A stretch of 64,000 bases of DNA from NCBI GenBank assembly GCA_025738555.1, contig JAOVFP010000011.1, positions 2,728,001 through 2,792,000 on the forward strand, in the 5' to 3' direction. Made by a program: the position numbers and the translations under genes. Under the pieces are notes generated by a model that ran no database searches, had not been told where the DNA came from, and was given only the letters and a program-made list of their open reading frames with translations. This DNA is from Cyathus striatus (taxonomy: Eukaryota; Basidiomycota; Agaricomycetes; Agaricales; Nidulariaceae). Positions 11,734-22,735 of the stretch are shown in pieces (position 1 is the stretch's first letter; each line of letters begins with the position of its first letter).

Positions 11734-12932
11734 TTTGGGTTCCGAAGTTGAAGGGGTGAATTCAGGAAATGGTGATTCCAAAGTTGTAAGGTAATGCTTT
11801 TAAGCGCACGGATGATATAAAAATAAGATGAAGGAATGCAACTCGCAATGGAGGGGTGTTGAAGACATCGCCCTGATCGATTAGATATGTGGCAACTCCA
11901 TGGTTATAATATAACAACCAATCTCAATTTGACAAGAACGCTGAGCCGGGAGCGCCGGTGGCATCATTCAACAATGAGGCGAACAGGTGTAAATATATTA
12001 CTTTTGTCTTGACTCCCTCGGCCCTCGGGCCTCTGCTGTACCACTAACACGTGTTACGTTTGTGTTACTACACAAGTAGCCATTAAATTTAAAGCTTGCT
12101 ATTGAGACTCATACATGTTGAGTATGTTGAGTCTTCACCAACGCCAAACCAACGATCGCTCTCGCTAATGGCTCACATGTCCCCCCAATATAGCATTGGT
12201 GTTGACGTTGATGGCCTATAAATATCACTTTGTTGTTATACTAATGCAAGCTTGGTATGGCCTGACTTGTTTCGTGACGCCAAGGTAATGATGATAGCGC
12301 TTCAGCTTCATTTCTTATAGTCCTAGCTTTGACAACCCCCGATAGAAATGAGGGCAGCTTATGCTTAATCCGGGGAATAAAGATATCAGAATATCAGATC
12401 AGTAAAAGAATGGGCTTATGATAAGTTTAACACTGTACTTTTTTTATGCAGCCAACGTTTTATTATTCCCCACGTTCTTTGTAGAACGGTACAGCATATA
12501 GGTCATAATCCTCGCATCTTAATACACCGACTTCTATCACTCTCTTGCATAGCTCGCAACGATGTAGGCTGTTGCTGCATATAATCTCGATTCTCGAAAC
12601 TTAGATGGGCAGTTGAGTATATCCGTCAACCTTCTTTCCCATCTGAGTTTTCGATCCTACAATGGCGATGTATACTTAAACCTTTTCACCGCCGCCTCGG
12701 TCTGATATACATCAATAGGATGAGGCTGTCATGAATCATTCTCATTGATTGATAGATCGCCACTCGCAGCTTTTCGTAGTGCTCATGCTACCCCATTGTG
12801 CCTATTTATAATCCAGCTTCGCAGTCTTGGAAACGTGCACGAGCAGGCATTTATTGTAACGTAAACTTTGCGAATCTCCCCATCAGACCAGTGCATGGGT
12901 CCGCGCTGCCCAGATACTGAAAGCCCTTGTAT
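11734..12932. other. Intergenic, nothing recognised
   Basis: I see no supported coding region or repeat between the truncated surface-protein gene and the inverted-repeat element at 12933. Confidence 0.4.
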
Positions 12933-13078
12933 CACCGCGGAAAATTGTTTCTATAAGCGCGAAGATATGATGAAAATATTTTAAAATCGATAATATTGAG
13001 AAGATAGGACGAAAATATTTTGATCCCACCATATCTTCTCAATATCATCAAAGGAAATAGAAGCAATTGCCCGCGGTG
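12933..13078. mobile_element. 146-bp inverted-repeat MITE-like element
   Basis: The ends CACCGCGGAAAATTGTTTCT and the reverse complement of AGAAGCAATTGCCCGCGGTG form terminal inverted repeats. Inside, AATATTGAGAAGATA and TATCTTCTCAATAT add a second hairpin, so almost the whole element folds on itself. The flanks TAT on both sides could be a short target duplication. There is no coding capacity. Confidence 0.65.
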
Positions 13079-14037
13079 TATGTAACCCAGTTGGTAAATG
13101 ATTGTAGTTCAATAATTATTGCCAGTAAAGGCTTAACTCCATAATAAATTATGTAAACCTTAGCTGCTTCTATTAGCATTCCCTGTGGTCTTGTATAGTC
13201 ATCCATGTGTGCCCCGTTCAACATTTACCTCTACATATCAATTCCTTGATTACCATTACAGGCGATGAGAAAGCATAACAAGTCATCTGAATGAATGGAG
13301 TAAACCTGCTGAACATTCATGAGGAAGTGACTGTTGTTCAACCCATGAGTCATGGTAAACAGTTCAATTGAAGGGTAGTGGGCTTTGCCGCTTGCCGGCC
13401 CTATTTCTTTATTATTATGTAGTGTAGATTTGTCAGCTCATTTCAATTCGTTCCACTGCACTTGTCCTCCCTCCCTCTGAGCTTGCATCTCTCTACTTAT
13501 GTTTACTCACCATGTTGCCGACACGCCCTAACCTCCACAAATTCTCTGGCAATGCTATAACTCTTAGCAACAAGTTACAACCCAAATATACGATATAGTC
13601 CTAGTCCCTTCTATGTAGGCTACGGGGCGGACTCCAGCACAGACGAAGATATCAACAAGGAAGAAGGGGGGGATGGGGAAGAAGGGGAGGGTGAGGATAT
13701 GTTAAAAGAGAAGCTACAGCACTGTACAGTGTAGAATGTCACCGTTGATGCTCAAATAAGTTGATGGCAGCCCGGTTTATATCACAACTGGTTATAGATA
13801 GAGGAAGCATAGACAAGTGTGGATATATGTGCCATGTTACTACGTGAGATACCGATTGGTCGCATAAATGTGATTATGCAAACGCCAGACGCTTTAGCGC
13901 GCAATAGAGATTAATTGAATAGATAGGCATCGATAAGAACAAGTGGGCTCGCTTCAAGCACCTTTGAACATGTATCTCCTTCTTGAACACTAGTATCCAG
14001 TAGCTCTACACTCGACTAGCTTTAAGCAACTTCCAAC
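13079..14037. other. Intergenic, upstream of the F-box-like gene
   Basis: No gene is seen. A G-rich purine tract (AAGAAGGGGGGGATGGGGAA) occurs near 13660. The last 100 bases are the presumed promoter of the gene at 14038; no clean TATA box was found. Confidence 0.4.
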
Positions 14038-15171
14038 ATGAATCTTCTCCCAGATCACTATCCGGCAGTCATCACTGCAGTTTGGAATTCTAGACTCGAC
14101 ATTCCAACGCGGAAAAAATTCGCAGCATCTTCTCTGCTAGTCAGCAAACAGTGGAGTAGTGACTTCGTTCGCGTTTCAGAAGAGATCTTGGACTTCTTCT
14201 GTCCTATGTACCAACGAGACCAATATCTCTGCGTCTCCAAAAATGCACTTCCAACAGAAGAGCGTCTCAAGGCATACAAACGTAACATATCCGTTCGCTA
14301 TCAATGGCTCAACCTAAACAATATTGTTATCGGCAATGGTATTAATACCTTTTTTGACACCAGCGTCGATTGGCGCAAAGTATTTTCTAAAGAAAAATTT
14401 CCAAACTTGAAGGTGCTTTCAATGGAAAGTGTGAATGCGATATCAGGATTTGTGGGTATGGAGAAGGACTGGAGTTGGTTAAATGTTTCACTCCCGCTGC
14501 AGGTGGACACATTGGAGTTCGTAGCTTGCGACACCACTACCGACCCCCAAAACAATGGTGATGTCCGACCGTTTCTTGTCAATCCTGAAGACATTCCAAT
14601 TCGATGCAAAACCATCAAGCATCTCCGTTTCTTCGGTATGGAAAATGAGTTCATGGCATGGGGATTTCTGGCACCGGTATTTCCCAATCTTGAATCCGTA
14701 GAAGTCGACTCAGGATACGTGGTGAAACCTGTTTCCCTTACAAACCGCATGTCTAAAGAAGACTACTACCAATGGTTTGACAATATATCAAAAACCAGCA
14801 AGCATATTAGCGAAAATATATCATCACTGATGAAATTGTGCTCTATCGATATCGCAGACATGTATAGCCTCAAGGAGGACTGCATAATAGATAACATACT
14901 AATAGAAATTATAGCTTGCAGGACTCAATTCGCGCAAGCCATCCAGAAGATACTATTTCCTCTGATTATGCCAACAAGACCTGTTAGGCGCAGTTGCCGT
15001 GTATTTCTACAAAGACTAGTCAGTTTTATTATAGTTGTGGAAGACACTGATTATAATTCATTTACATCGATTCCTGTTCTCTCAGACGCCCAAAACAAGA
15101 AGCAGGAAAACAAACGAAACAGAAGAAGGCAAAAAACGGCGGAACGAAGATGGCGGGAAGGCACACAATAA
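14038..15171 (+). CDS. F-box/LRR-like protein, single exon
   Basis: An uninterrupted 377-residue frame from an ATG. Residues 1-60 (LLPDHYPAVITAVWNS, then LLVSKQWSSDFVRVSEEIL) resemble a degenerate F-box start with the usual 'L vs K.W' helix. The central part has widely spaced segments of the form FPNLKVLSME, TIKHLRFFGM and FPNLESVEVD, typical of leucine-rich strands in mushroom F-box proteins. The C-terminus is strongly basic (NKRNRRRQKTAERRW). If it is an F-box protein it would recruit substrates to an SCF ubiquitin ligase in cytosol or nucleus. The F-box itself is weak, so the call rests mainly on the overall pattern. It lacks introns, unlike most neighbours. Confidence 0.5.
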   Translation: MNLLPDHYPAVITAVWNSRLDIPTRKKFAASSLLVSKQWSSDFVRVSEEILDFFCPMYQRDQYLCVSKNALPTEERLKAYKRNISVRYQWLNLNNIVIGNGINTFFDTSVDWRKVFSKEKFPNLKVLSMESVNAISGFVGMEKDWSWLNVSLPLQVDTLEFVACDTTTDPQNNGDVRPFLVNPEDIPIRCKTIKHLRFFGMENEFMAWGFLAPVFPNLESVEVDSGYVVKPVSLTNRMSKEDYYQWFDNISKTSKHISENISSLMKLCSIDIADMYSLKEDCIIDNILIEIIACRTQFAQAIQKILFPLIMPTRPVRRSCRVFLQRLVSFIIVVEDTDYNSFTSIPVLSDAQNKKQENKRNRRRQKTAERRWREGTQ

Positions 15172-15895
15172 AAAACGACGAAGTGGAGTGAAAAGAACCA
15201 AGTTTGATTGATAATAAATTTTACTATACAAAGGGCGTAAATAACGATGTAGCAGAAGACGGATCTTTGGAAAGATGTTTTAAAGTATGATGAATAAATA
15301 AGACTTGAATCGAGCTCAGAGAGGGAAAGACAACGTAGATGTCATCCGCATAATCGACAACGAGTACGAGAGGAGATTCTTCACATAAAACCGCTGCCAA
15401 TCAATGAAGACATATAGCTATGCAGCAGTGCATGTATTGGTTGTCTCCGTAGTAATCTTTACACGTCATGAATAAACGTTGGAGCGAAGGACATGCATAG
15501 TGCTGATATTGAATGGAGCTCGGAAAGGGAAGAATCAAGATGCAAGGAGACCCGGAAAGGACAATTAGAACGAATATCATAGTAATGTATATGATGTCAC
15601 GCAACCGAATAGTCTGAGTCTCTGAGACCTAGCAACTATTGCCTGCAGCTCAGACAAACAATCTTTCCTATGTAACATCTTTGTCACATTTCCTGTCGAC
15701 AAAATATTCATGAGTAACCTTACATGTGAGAATCAGAAGCCGTTACAAAGCATCTGGCTAATCAATCATCCTTGAGTTGAGATTCAACAGTTTTTCCGAG
15801 TAGATCTTCGGCTTGTTTATTAAATATACTAACGAAACTATCGGCCAATGCTACAAATCATCCATCAGCCATTTAATACCTCAAAATAAATACTA
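15172..15895. other. Intergenic, nothing recognised
   Basis: AT-rich spacer between the F-box-like gene and the small minus-strand gene at 15896. I see no supported frame. Confidence 0.4.
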
Positions 15896-16060
15896 TTACT
15901 CGCCGTCTACTATGTCGTCAGAAACGGGAGGACGTGATGTATCGACACTGTTCCTAAATATTTACCTACCAATCAGACCAGTAGTACTGGACAGAGGAGC
16001 GGCTTTAAGAAGAATAGCACCAACGAAGACGACAGTAGCAAGCTGGAAGCTGAACTTCAT
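15896..16060 (-). CDS. Very short secreted peptide, 34 residues
   Basis: Exon 1 (16060-15970) encodes a signal peptide of the shared type: MKFSFQLATVVFVGAILLKA, then APLSS. A 60-nt intron (15969-15910, donor GTAGGT, branch-like CTGAC, acceptor ATAG) leads to a 14-nt exon 2 that adds VDGE and a stop. A TATATAAG box sits at about 16133-16142 on the same strand. The mature product would be only about 14 residues without Cys, so this may be a peptide or a decayed member of the local secreted family. Confidence 0.4.
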
Positions 16061-17983
16061 TTTAATAGAAAAAGGAATCGTGAAGGAGTGGCAAAGAAAA
16101 CGAAGGTGCGTACTAAGCTGGATGTACATCCACTTATATACCAGATAGCTTCCGGACTTCGGCGAACAGTGAGTGTTTTAATAAAATCGGACGACACAGA
16201 AAAACGTTTGAGTTGGATATATATATATCAAACATTTAAATCGTCGGACAGGGACAATTTCATATTCGGATCAATATGACACAAGCTGCGCATGAGCATC
16301 ATTGCCAAAGTGTCACAAAAACCTAGTTTGCCACCCAATGCATTACAGTACATTTTAATGCCTTAAGGCATTTCCTGCCCCCCAAGAGAACGAAATCTTA
16401 AATGGCATTGAGGGACTTGCGGTGAACCCCATAATGCACTTTAACAAATCTGATAACTTGTAAAGCTCAGTACTGAGTCTTACAATGAAGTCGATGTCAT
16501 TCAATGACCTTTAAGCTTGTATAAGAACGTTCCAAAAAAGTTTAAAAAAATATTCAAATAAATTTCCATCATATGCGAAATTTTTCGGTGAGTATTAAAT
16601 AGACAATCACATTTTATTCATCCTATACACATACAGTACACGTCTACTTAGGTAGATAAGTGATACATATTAAGTAGTACACGCATCACACTAAGAATAG
16701 TACTTACCGGATGATATCGTGCTTACCTTTAAACTATGTAACTTACCTACAGGCTATACTAGTCCTTCAGTCAAGTCACGAAGACTTGACGTGTAAATGC
16801 CCTTGCTAGAGTTGCTCTTTTATACATCTTAGGTAGGTGCTTTAGTCAGCACTCAACCGGATCTTGCATAGTCTCGGCTCTACGTTCCGGGCTGTGTCCT
16901 GTTAGGCTTAGATGCTCTAGGCTTTTCCATAATTCTATCTAATTTTACTCGCCGTCGCTTCACAACGTTAATCCGTGTCACAAACCTTATAAAATATAAC
17001 CATCACAGTAAGTAATAGAATTATATTTCGGCATTCATAGAAAATTATTTCATTCTGGCTAATGGTAATGTAGACAAGCAAACCGACATGGCGGCACCAC
17101 CAACACACCAAAGGCAACCCCACAGCCAACAAACACACCTTCGCAACACGTACACACTAGGCATGTTGCGATGGAATATAGGGGTGGGATAATATTTCTT
17201 TCACCTTGGAATTGTGCCTTAATCTTAGATATACCTTAAGATCTCTTGTATAGTACCGGTGGCACTATAATCCACCATAGGACAGCCCATACCTTACAAT
17301 GAATTGTGGTATAATTGTAATGTTTTCAGTACTATCTTACAATTATCTTACAGTGCATTATTGTGAGAGTAAAGGCTTAATGCCTTCCAAGGTAGATTGG
17401 ATTTTCATGACAAGCCCGTTCTGAATAGGAAATTGCGTGGGCCCAATGCTACTTGAACCATGGTGACAGTTGGTGACAGCACTAGTAACGAAGAGCTGGT
17501 AGGCCAACTTCATTGGCCCGACTTGGGCCCGAGTCCGACATTGGGTTGACACGATGACGCATTTATTTGTCGTTATTATGTTCAGAAGGTGTACTTGTCA
17601 CACAGCCTTACTCTGTCACTTTCGCGCCATCTCGTCATGTTACCCCTACACCCAGCGTACACTGGCTATTTTTCGATATATAAAGTTCCGATCCGACAAC
17701 CAACCAGAAAAATCATATCTAACATACTTATTCTTACCCAAAATGGCGAAGTTCAGACCTGAACTTGATTTTAGCCTAAGTACTAGTAACCTGTAGTAAC
17801 TAATACAGTATAGAGCAACAGATACTCCAGTACTAGCGAAACTTCTCTTCTATCTGTCGCAGCTTAACTTATCCAGGACATGAAAATAGGATATAAAACC
17901 TCAGTTGTTTCAACCAGTGCCCCCTCTTCCTTCATACTTACTAGGCGCCGATCCACTCCTCCCATTCTCCAACCGATATCACA
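16061..17983. other. Intergenic, AT-rich, possible old retroelement tract
   Basis: No supported gene. The part 16620-16960 has repeated CTTAGGTAG / CTTACCTAC strings and resembles in style 29200-29330, which suggests an old LTR-type repeat, but I could not define ends. A TATAAAA box for the next gene lies at about 17890-17896. Confidence 0.35.
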
Positions 17984-18193
17984 ATGAAACCCACCCTCCA
18001 AAATCTCACCACCCTCCTTATAATCAGCGCAACAATCATCAGCGCCACTCCCACCGCATATCCACAAGACCCATCTGTACGCTTATCTTACTTTTTGAAT
18101 CCTCAAACTAACGACAGATCCTTAACACAGTTTTGCGCAGCATTGCCACCTGCATTCTGCGGGTTGCTATGCCCACCAGCGGAATGCGAGTGA
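17984..18193 (+). CDS. Short secreted Cys-containing peptide
   Basis: Residues 1-22 form a signal peptide (MKPTLQNLTTLLIISATIIS, then ATPTAYPQDPS). The end reads FCAALPPAFCGLLCPPAECE, four cysteines spaced C-x7-C-x3-C-x4-C, which matches the AFCG pattern of the gene at 52786. A 54-nt stretch at 18077-18130 has a GTACGC donor, a CTAAC branch-like site and an ACACAG acceptor, and its length is a multiple of three. Spliced (51 residues) and unspliced (69 residues) forms are therefore both in frame; I favour the spliced form. A TATAAAA box is about 90 bp upstream. Role unknown, probably extracellular. Confidence 0.6.
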   Translation: MKPTLQNLTTLLIISATIISATPTAYPQDPSVRLSYFLNPQTNDRSLTQFCAALPPAFCGLLCPPAECE

Positions 18194-18556
18194 CGGATGC
18201 CACTTGGACTATACAGCTATCCAGGACTTTTAAAAGTCTATCGTTATGGGCTATGTTAGGATACGCTCATACTCTTTACTTTCTCAGCTCTAATTTGTAT
18301 GATATTAGAGGAGAGTGGTGTTTGACAGGTCGGTGGGCTAGTGTCACCAAGTTGAAGAGCGGAAAACGTAAATAACGTTCTCGCACTTTGAATAAGCAGT
18401 ATACGTGTACAAAACCATTCGATGGAATATACTTCTATACAGTTCGATTTTACAGCTTTACTTTATCGAAACAATTACACTGATAAAAGCGAATCAGTAA
18501 CGACAACATTTAACCAATAATCCACATTCTTACCAACAAGAATTTGTGACAAAATT
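18194..18556. other. Convergent spacer between two secreted-protein genes
   Basis: The 363-bp gap separates the 3' ends of the plus-strand gene at 17984 and the minus-strand gene at 18557. An open frame spans part of it, but only in a frame that would require a different splice acceptor in the upstream gene. No terminator signal was identified. Confidence 0.4.
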
Positions 18557-18996
18557 TCAACTACACGAGTCAGGGTTCATGATACAGAATTGCAACAAAA
18601 GGCAAGTTTCATCGTCGATCGAGAGCCAGCGACAGAATTGGCGCCTTGGATTAAAGCAATCGCCCGAGCGAGTATGACAAAATGCTAACGTCTTGCAGAA
18701 TGGACTTTCAGGGTGCTGAGCGCAGAATGGTGCTACATCTGATGGGTCCCTGCGTATAATAGTCTGAATAGAAATTATTTAGGATGGTATGAACGTATGG
18801 ATTTGAGAAAGAGCTGACGTACCTGATGTGTAGATTTGGACTGGCATACCGGAAGGCTTGGGATATATTTACAATGCACTCCTATTGCTATCTCTTGTAA
18901 CTCCGGTTCCTCGTACATCGGCGAAACAGGAGTGGCAATAACGAGGGAAATAACAAAGAGCAACGTGACGATGAGTTGTAAGATGGCGGATTTCAT
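18557..18996 (-). CDS. Secreted cysteine-rich protein, 10 Cys, paralogue of the 8.4 kb gene
   Basis: Exon 1 (18996-18823) and exon 2 (18763-18557) are joined by a 59-nt phase-0 intron (GTACGT donor, TTCAG acceptor) and give 126 residues. The signal peptide is MKSAILQLIVTLLFVISLVIA, then TPVSP. Exon 1 ends with a C-x8-C pair (CKYIPSLPVC). Exon 2 holds eight cysteines: C-x8-C-x5-C-x6-C, then C-x9-C-x5-C-x6-C after seven residues. The pattern, the intron position and the NP...FC motif match the protein at 7898-8431, although little else is conserved. A TATA box lies at about 19055-19064. Probably extracellular; function unknown. Confidence 0.72.
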
Positions 18997-19887
18997 CGTA
19001 GCAGTAGGTGAGAGCGAGGGGGATCTAGTGATAGCCGTGACAGAGTTTGAGTGGGGCTTTATATCGCTTCGACTATCTTGCGCATTGGCATATTTATACG
19101 AGAACGATTCACGTCCTAGGTAAGTTAATGAGGAGACAGCTAGAATATTTGATCAACAATAGCTCGGCTCCGTGACAGAACAAAGCACGTTAACACTTAC
19201 CGCTTTAAGTCGCTCGCCTGAGTGCTTCGACCTGCGCTCTGTCGAGACAAAGAGAAATTGTAAACGAGGTGGCTTTGAGTCAAATAAAAGCGAGAGTGTC
19301 GAGGCGGGGCTGGCTGGAAAGTCGAGAGAGGGGGAGGCTATTTCTCGGGGGTGGCGAGAAAAAGTATCACATAATACGCTTTATCTGGAATTACTAATGA
19401 GATGATCGAGAGTTGATCGAAAGTTTGGAGACTGTTGTCATTGCTGTGATTCATAGTTCTCTGTCTGTGTTTCATAGTGTGGAGAGGCAAGGAGGCGGGT
19501 GCGGATGAGGAGGCGGATATGGGAGTGTGAGTCATCACAAAGTTTTCTGTAGCGGCTAGGCTCCACGTCGCGGTGTCACAGCGTTATATTTGAAATCACG
19601 GAGTGTAACTCGGGCCGCCGGATGTGACATCGCAGCAAACAGTAACGTTTACTTACCTTCAGGAGGCGTACCAGTACTACCAAAGAAATGAACTTGATGA
19701 ACCAATATAAATAACGATGCGCACAAAGAGGGATAAGCCTATCAGCTAAATAAATATTCCACTCGTCAAGTAACTTCTTGGCAGCTTCCAATCTCGTAAA
19801 CCGTCAGGTTACACCTCCACTGAAGTAAACCCATTTCTCCACCCACAGTCATTTAACTTGTAGCATAATCATAGGTCACGTTCTATA
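18997..19887. other. Intergenic, nothing recognised
   Basis: Apart from the presumed promoter of the 18996 gene, I find no supported gene or repeat. Purine-rich GAGAG tracts occur at 19320-19370. Confidence 0.4.
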
Positions 19888-20125
19888 TCACTTGGAGTCG
19901 CTAGGCCCAGACTAAGAAAATAGATGAGATCGTATAACATGGTAAGTACAGGCCACCTCCAAGACATACCGAGTCACTTGGGCCTGATAACGTCTCGCTA
20001 TAATCCAGAGTCAAGAACCTAAGTGTTCCCCCGACAAGGTCCTTATCCTTTGCAACGGGAATGGCGTTGACAATAGTAATTCCAAGGAGAAAAAAGGCAG
20101 AAAAACACTGAAAGACGGGTTTCAT
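19888..20125 (-). CDS. Short secreted peptide, 59 residues after splicing
   Basis: Exon 1 (20125-19970) starts with the family signal peptide MKPVFQCFSAFFLLGITIVNA, then IPVAKDK. A 58-nt intron (19969-19912, GTATGT donor, TTCTTAG acceptor) leads to exon 2 (19911-19888), which encodes SGPSDSK and stop. Exon 1 ends in SGPSDS, so the junction would carry a tandem repeat of that hexapeptide. Without splicing the frame continues to a 74-residue form with a C-x8-C pair. Which form is made is undecided. The shared upstream motif lies 136 bp from the start. Confidence 0.5.
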
Positions 20126-20900
20126 TGTGAAAATCGAGATGAAAGCATTCTCTGTTAGAAGAGTATAAATTTAATGGGTAGAGGTTGAACGTTGAAGACT
20201 TCAACCTTCTTATACATAAGTAGCAATCTATCCTTTTCGGTACGTAGCAGGTCTAGGAATTCGTCTTCGGGTCGCAGTCGAGATATGAGGCGGATTCTAG
20301 TTCTTATCACATACCGAGTTTCCATGTAACTTACAATACAGAATGTCAAAATAAATAACATACGAAGTATCATGTTACATGTTACAGTCGGTCAATTACC
20401 TGTGTATTTCAACTTCGTAGTACGACAGCGGAGCACATCCACTTTGTATAAGCAGTGGTAGGTAAACTTTGAAAGGTTGCCCGTGCACGCAAACCTTGAA
20501 GTCCGAATACACAAATTGCAAAACATACTTCGAGAGAATAGAGTTATTACGTGAGAAGTTAAACTACTTGGGAGACAGTAGATATGTATGTTGAAAAGGC
20601 TGCCGATGTTATATGTACGAGATAGTGTTCAGGCAAGGGCTATTAATGTCAAACCATACGGGAGGAACAGAATGAAGAGGAAAGGGGAAAGCGGTGTGAA
20701 GTATAGTAGGTAGTAAGAACCTATCAAGAAATGACGGAATAATGTGGGGGGATAGGGAACTGCGAAGACCCAAAAATTAAACGAGCTAGCGCCCGCGGCT
20801 ATGCGTAGTATTATCTTGTAAGGGGAGCAGTAGAAGGACCAGGCTCCGTAGAATCACGAGTACCTCCACGCGTATTGAAGAGACCGGAAAAACGAGCACT
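20126..20900. other. Spacer with promoter region
   Basis: This holds the presumed promoter of the 20125 gene including the motif at 20261. The remainder to 20900 has no supported gene. Confidence 0.4.
20261..20278 (-). promoter_or_regulatory. Shared 18-bp upstream motif, copy 2
   Basis: TCGTCTTCGGGTCGCAGT differs at one base from the copies at 8675 and 54545. A GATTCTAG-like string follows within about 30 bp, as at 54545. It is 136 bp upstream of the start codon at 20125. Confidence 0.5.
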
Positions 20901-21618
20901 TTACTTTTTCTCTGGTTGCAGCCCGTAGTGTTTAAGTATACGAGCCTCTATAGCAGCTTTCGATCCGGTGGTAGAAACACGCAGAGAACGCGCGATATCT
21001 TCGAGCTCAGACTTCGTCTTCGAACCTAGGGAGCCAGTACATATTGTCTTGCCCCCATCCTTATGACTCGTCGTTATGTCTATCGAGACTACTCGGCGAA
21101 GGACTCGTTTCTTCCGGATACCGCCCTCCTCAATTGTCGTGTCTACTGCTCCATCATCAATCGGCCTCTTCTCTCCCGCCTTTCCATTAGCTCGCTCCTT
21201 CCAGTACTCGCATTCTTTTTCCATCCGAACGGCACGCTCTACTTCACGGTCATATTGGTATCGAAGTTCCTTGATCGTGGCCTCCAAGCGGTCCATTTCG
21301 AGGCGGCATTCTTGATTAGAACAGGGTTCGATGAGGGTACTATGGTACCATGTCATTGACATTTTACTATGGCGTTTGTCATCCTCTGGACGCATGAGTT
21401 CTCCAAGCTATGGGGGATATACGAAAATTGATGTTGATGGGGGGGATGAGAGTGTGGGTGGTCAGCGCTAGCACCTGCCAAATGAGGCGATGAGGTGGCA
21501 CCGTCAAGTCACCGTGGTAAGTCAAGAATGGATCAAGTACGTAACGGACGGGTCTTTCGAAAAATATCGGGACCGTACTTTTAGCGCCTTGTTTCATATA
21601 ATATGATCCGTATTCCAT
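20901..21618 (-). CDS. Coiled-coil protein with C-terminal SAP domain
   Basis: Exon 1 (21618-21475) and exon 2 (21407-20901) are joined by a 67-nt phase-0 intron (GTGCTA donor, CCATAG acceptor) and give 216 residues. The middle (ECRLEMDRLEATIKELRYQY and on) is an acidic-basic coiled coil. A KKRVLRRV stretch could be nuclear-localising. The last 40 residues (TKSELEDIARSLRVSTTGSK, then AAIEARILKHYG) fit the SAP helix-extension-helix, a DNA-binding module of chromatin proteins. A nuclear role is therefore likely; the partner is unknown. Additional upstream exons cannot be excluded, because an AG lies directly before the chosen ATG. Confidence 0.6.
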
Positions 21619-21714
21619 CTGCGACCCGAAGGAGAATTCTTATGCGTCGCCCGCTATGTTTCCACCTCTTAGGATTCTACATCGGAGAGTTGGATGCTGT
21701 GGTACACATAACAA

Positions 21715-22430
21715 TAAACCACGTACGCAATTTAGTTTTGGAAATTCCATTGACTACGCACATTCTGATTTCAATGCCTTGAATTTGTAGCTAATGAGTT
21801 CCAGTGACCTTCGGTAAGCTTTATATTACCCGTAATAGTACTAACATCTGCATAGTATTGTATTGCCTCCCAGCGAACAGACATGCCAAATCGATATTTT
21901 GATCGGCATTGAAAGTAAATGTAATTCTCAATAAACCATACAACGTTAAAAGGAAAGCATGAATCCTAACTAACTACACACCCTCGACAAACGTACTAGT
22001 AGGCCTCAAAGGCAAGCTCGCCTTACGATACACGATATCGATACTCTCCATCTGCGCGATACTCTCTTCATGCGGTATCCAGTGCGACGGTGTGCGGCCT
22101 TTAATCCGTGATAAAACATAGTTTAGATCATGTTCAACGGAGAAAGGACGGGGAATGGGTAAAAGAAGAAAGAGAGCGCAGAAAAGTGATAGTGACGTGA
22201 GCGAAGTTGAGAAAGTGGAATATGGATTGAATAGGAGAGAATAGAGAATAGTAGGTTGGGAACGATCAGATGAATGTCCAATCAACAAAGATAAAAGATG
22301 GAGAAGTAGTCGGACGAAGTAAAGTAAAAGTATAAAGTATAAACCAACCTGATCAACGAAAGCCTCAAGTCGATACCGATAAATACTCCACCAACTCTCA
22401 CCCTTCCAACCTTCCCAACCCTTGTCACGG
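21715..22430 (-). repeat. Segmental duplication, copy A (3' end of oxidoreductase)
   Basis: This block matches 40490-41185 in order and orientation, including long shared runs such as ATGAGTTCCAGTGACCTTCG and GGCCTTTAATC. At 22430 homology jumps to 44130, so about 2.9 kb present at the other locus is absent here. Confidence 0.85.
21974..22430 (-). pseudogene. Truncated Gfo/Idh/MocA oxidoreductase, last two exons only
   Basis: The last exon (22105-21974) reads IKGRTPSHWIPHEESIAQME and ends FVEGV. The preceding exon fragment reads SWWSIYRYRLEAFVDQ. Both are clearly the tail of the gene at 40717-42133. The upstream two thirds are missing, and the splice acceptor of the last exon is CACGG where the paralogue has CACAG, a point mutation that removes the AG at 22107. 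It cannot make the enzyme. Confidence 0.85.
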
Positions 22431-22735
22431 TGTTGAGTTAGTTATAGATATTTACATCAACTTGAACTTGAAATGGTCCTGTTAATTGGCGCAAAACTAC
22501 AGACACAAAGACTCTTAACGAAAGGCTCCGGCAGTAATTAAGAATCATACATAATTCTGTGCGTATACTATTGAATATGGGAGACTCACCAAATGTGACC
22601 GGTTGAAACCATGACAAGTCACTAGTCACTACTTCAATGTTGCTAACAATTGCTAGCCAATTACATTGTTATTTCTTTCTAATACCCTCGAAAGACATGA
22701 TATGGTAGTGTACAAGAAATACGCAGTATTTCAAA

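Noticed and set aside
16620..16960. Possible LTR shared with 29200-29330
   Set aside because: Only short strings are shared; no TG...CA ends, primer-binding site or target duplication could be found.
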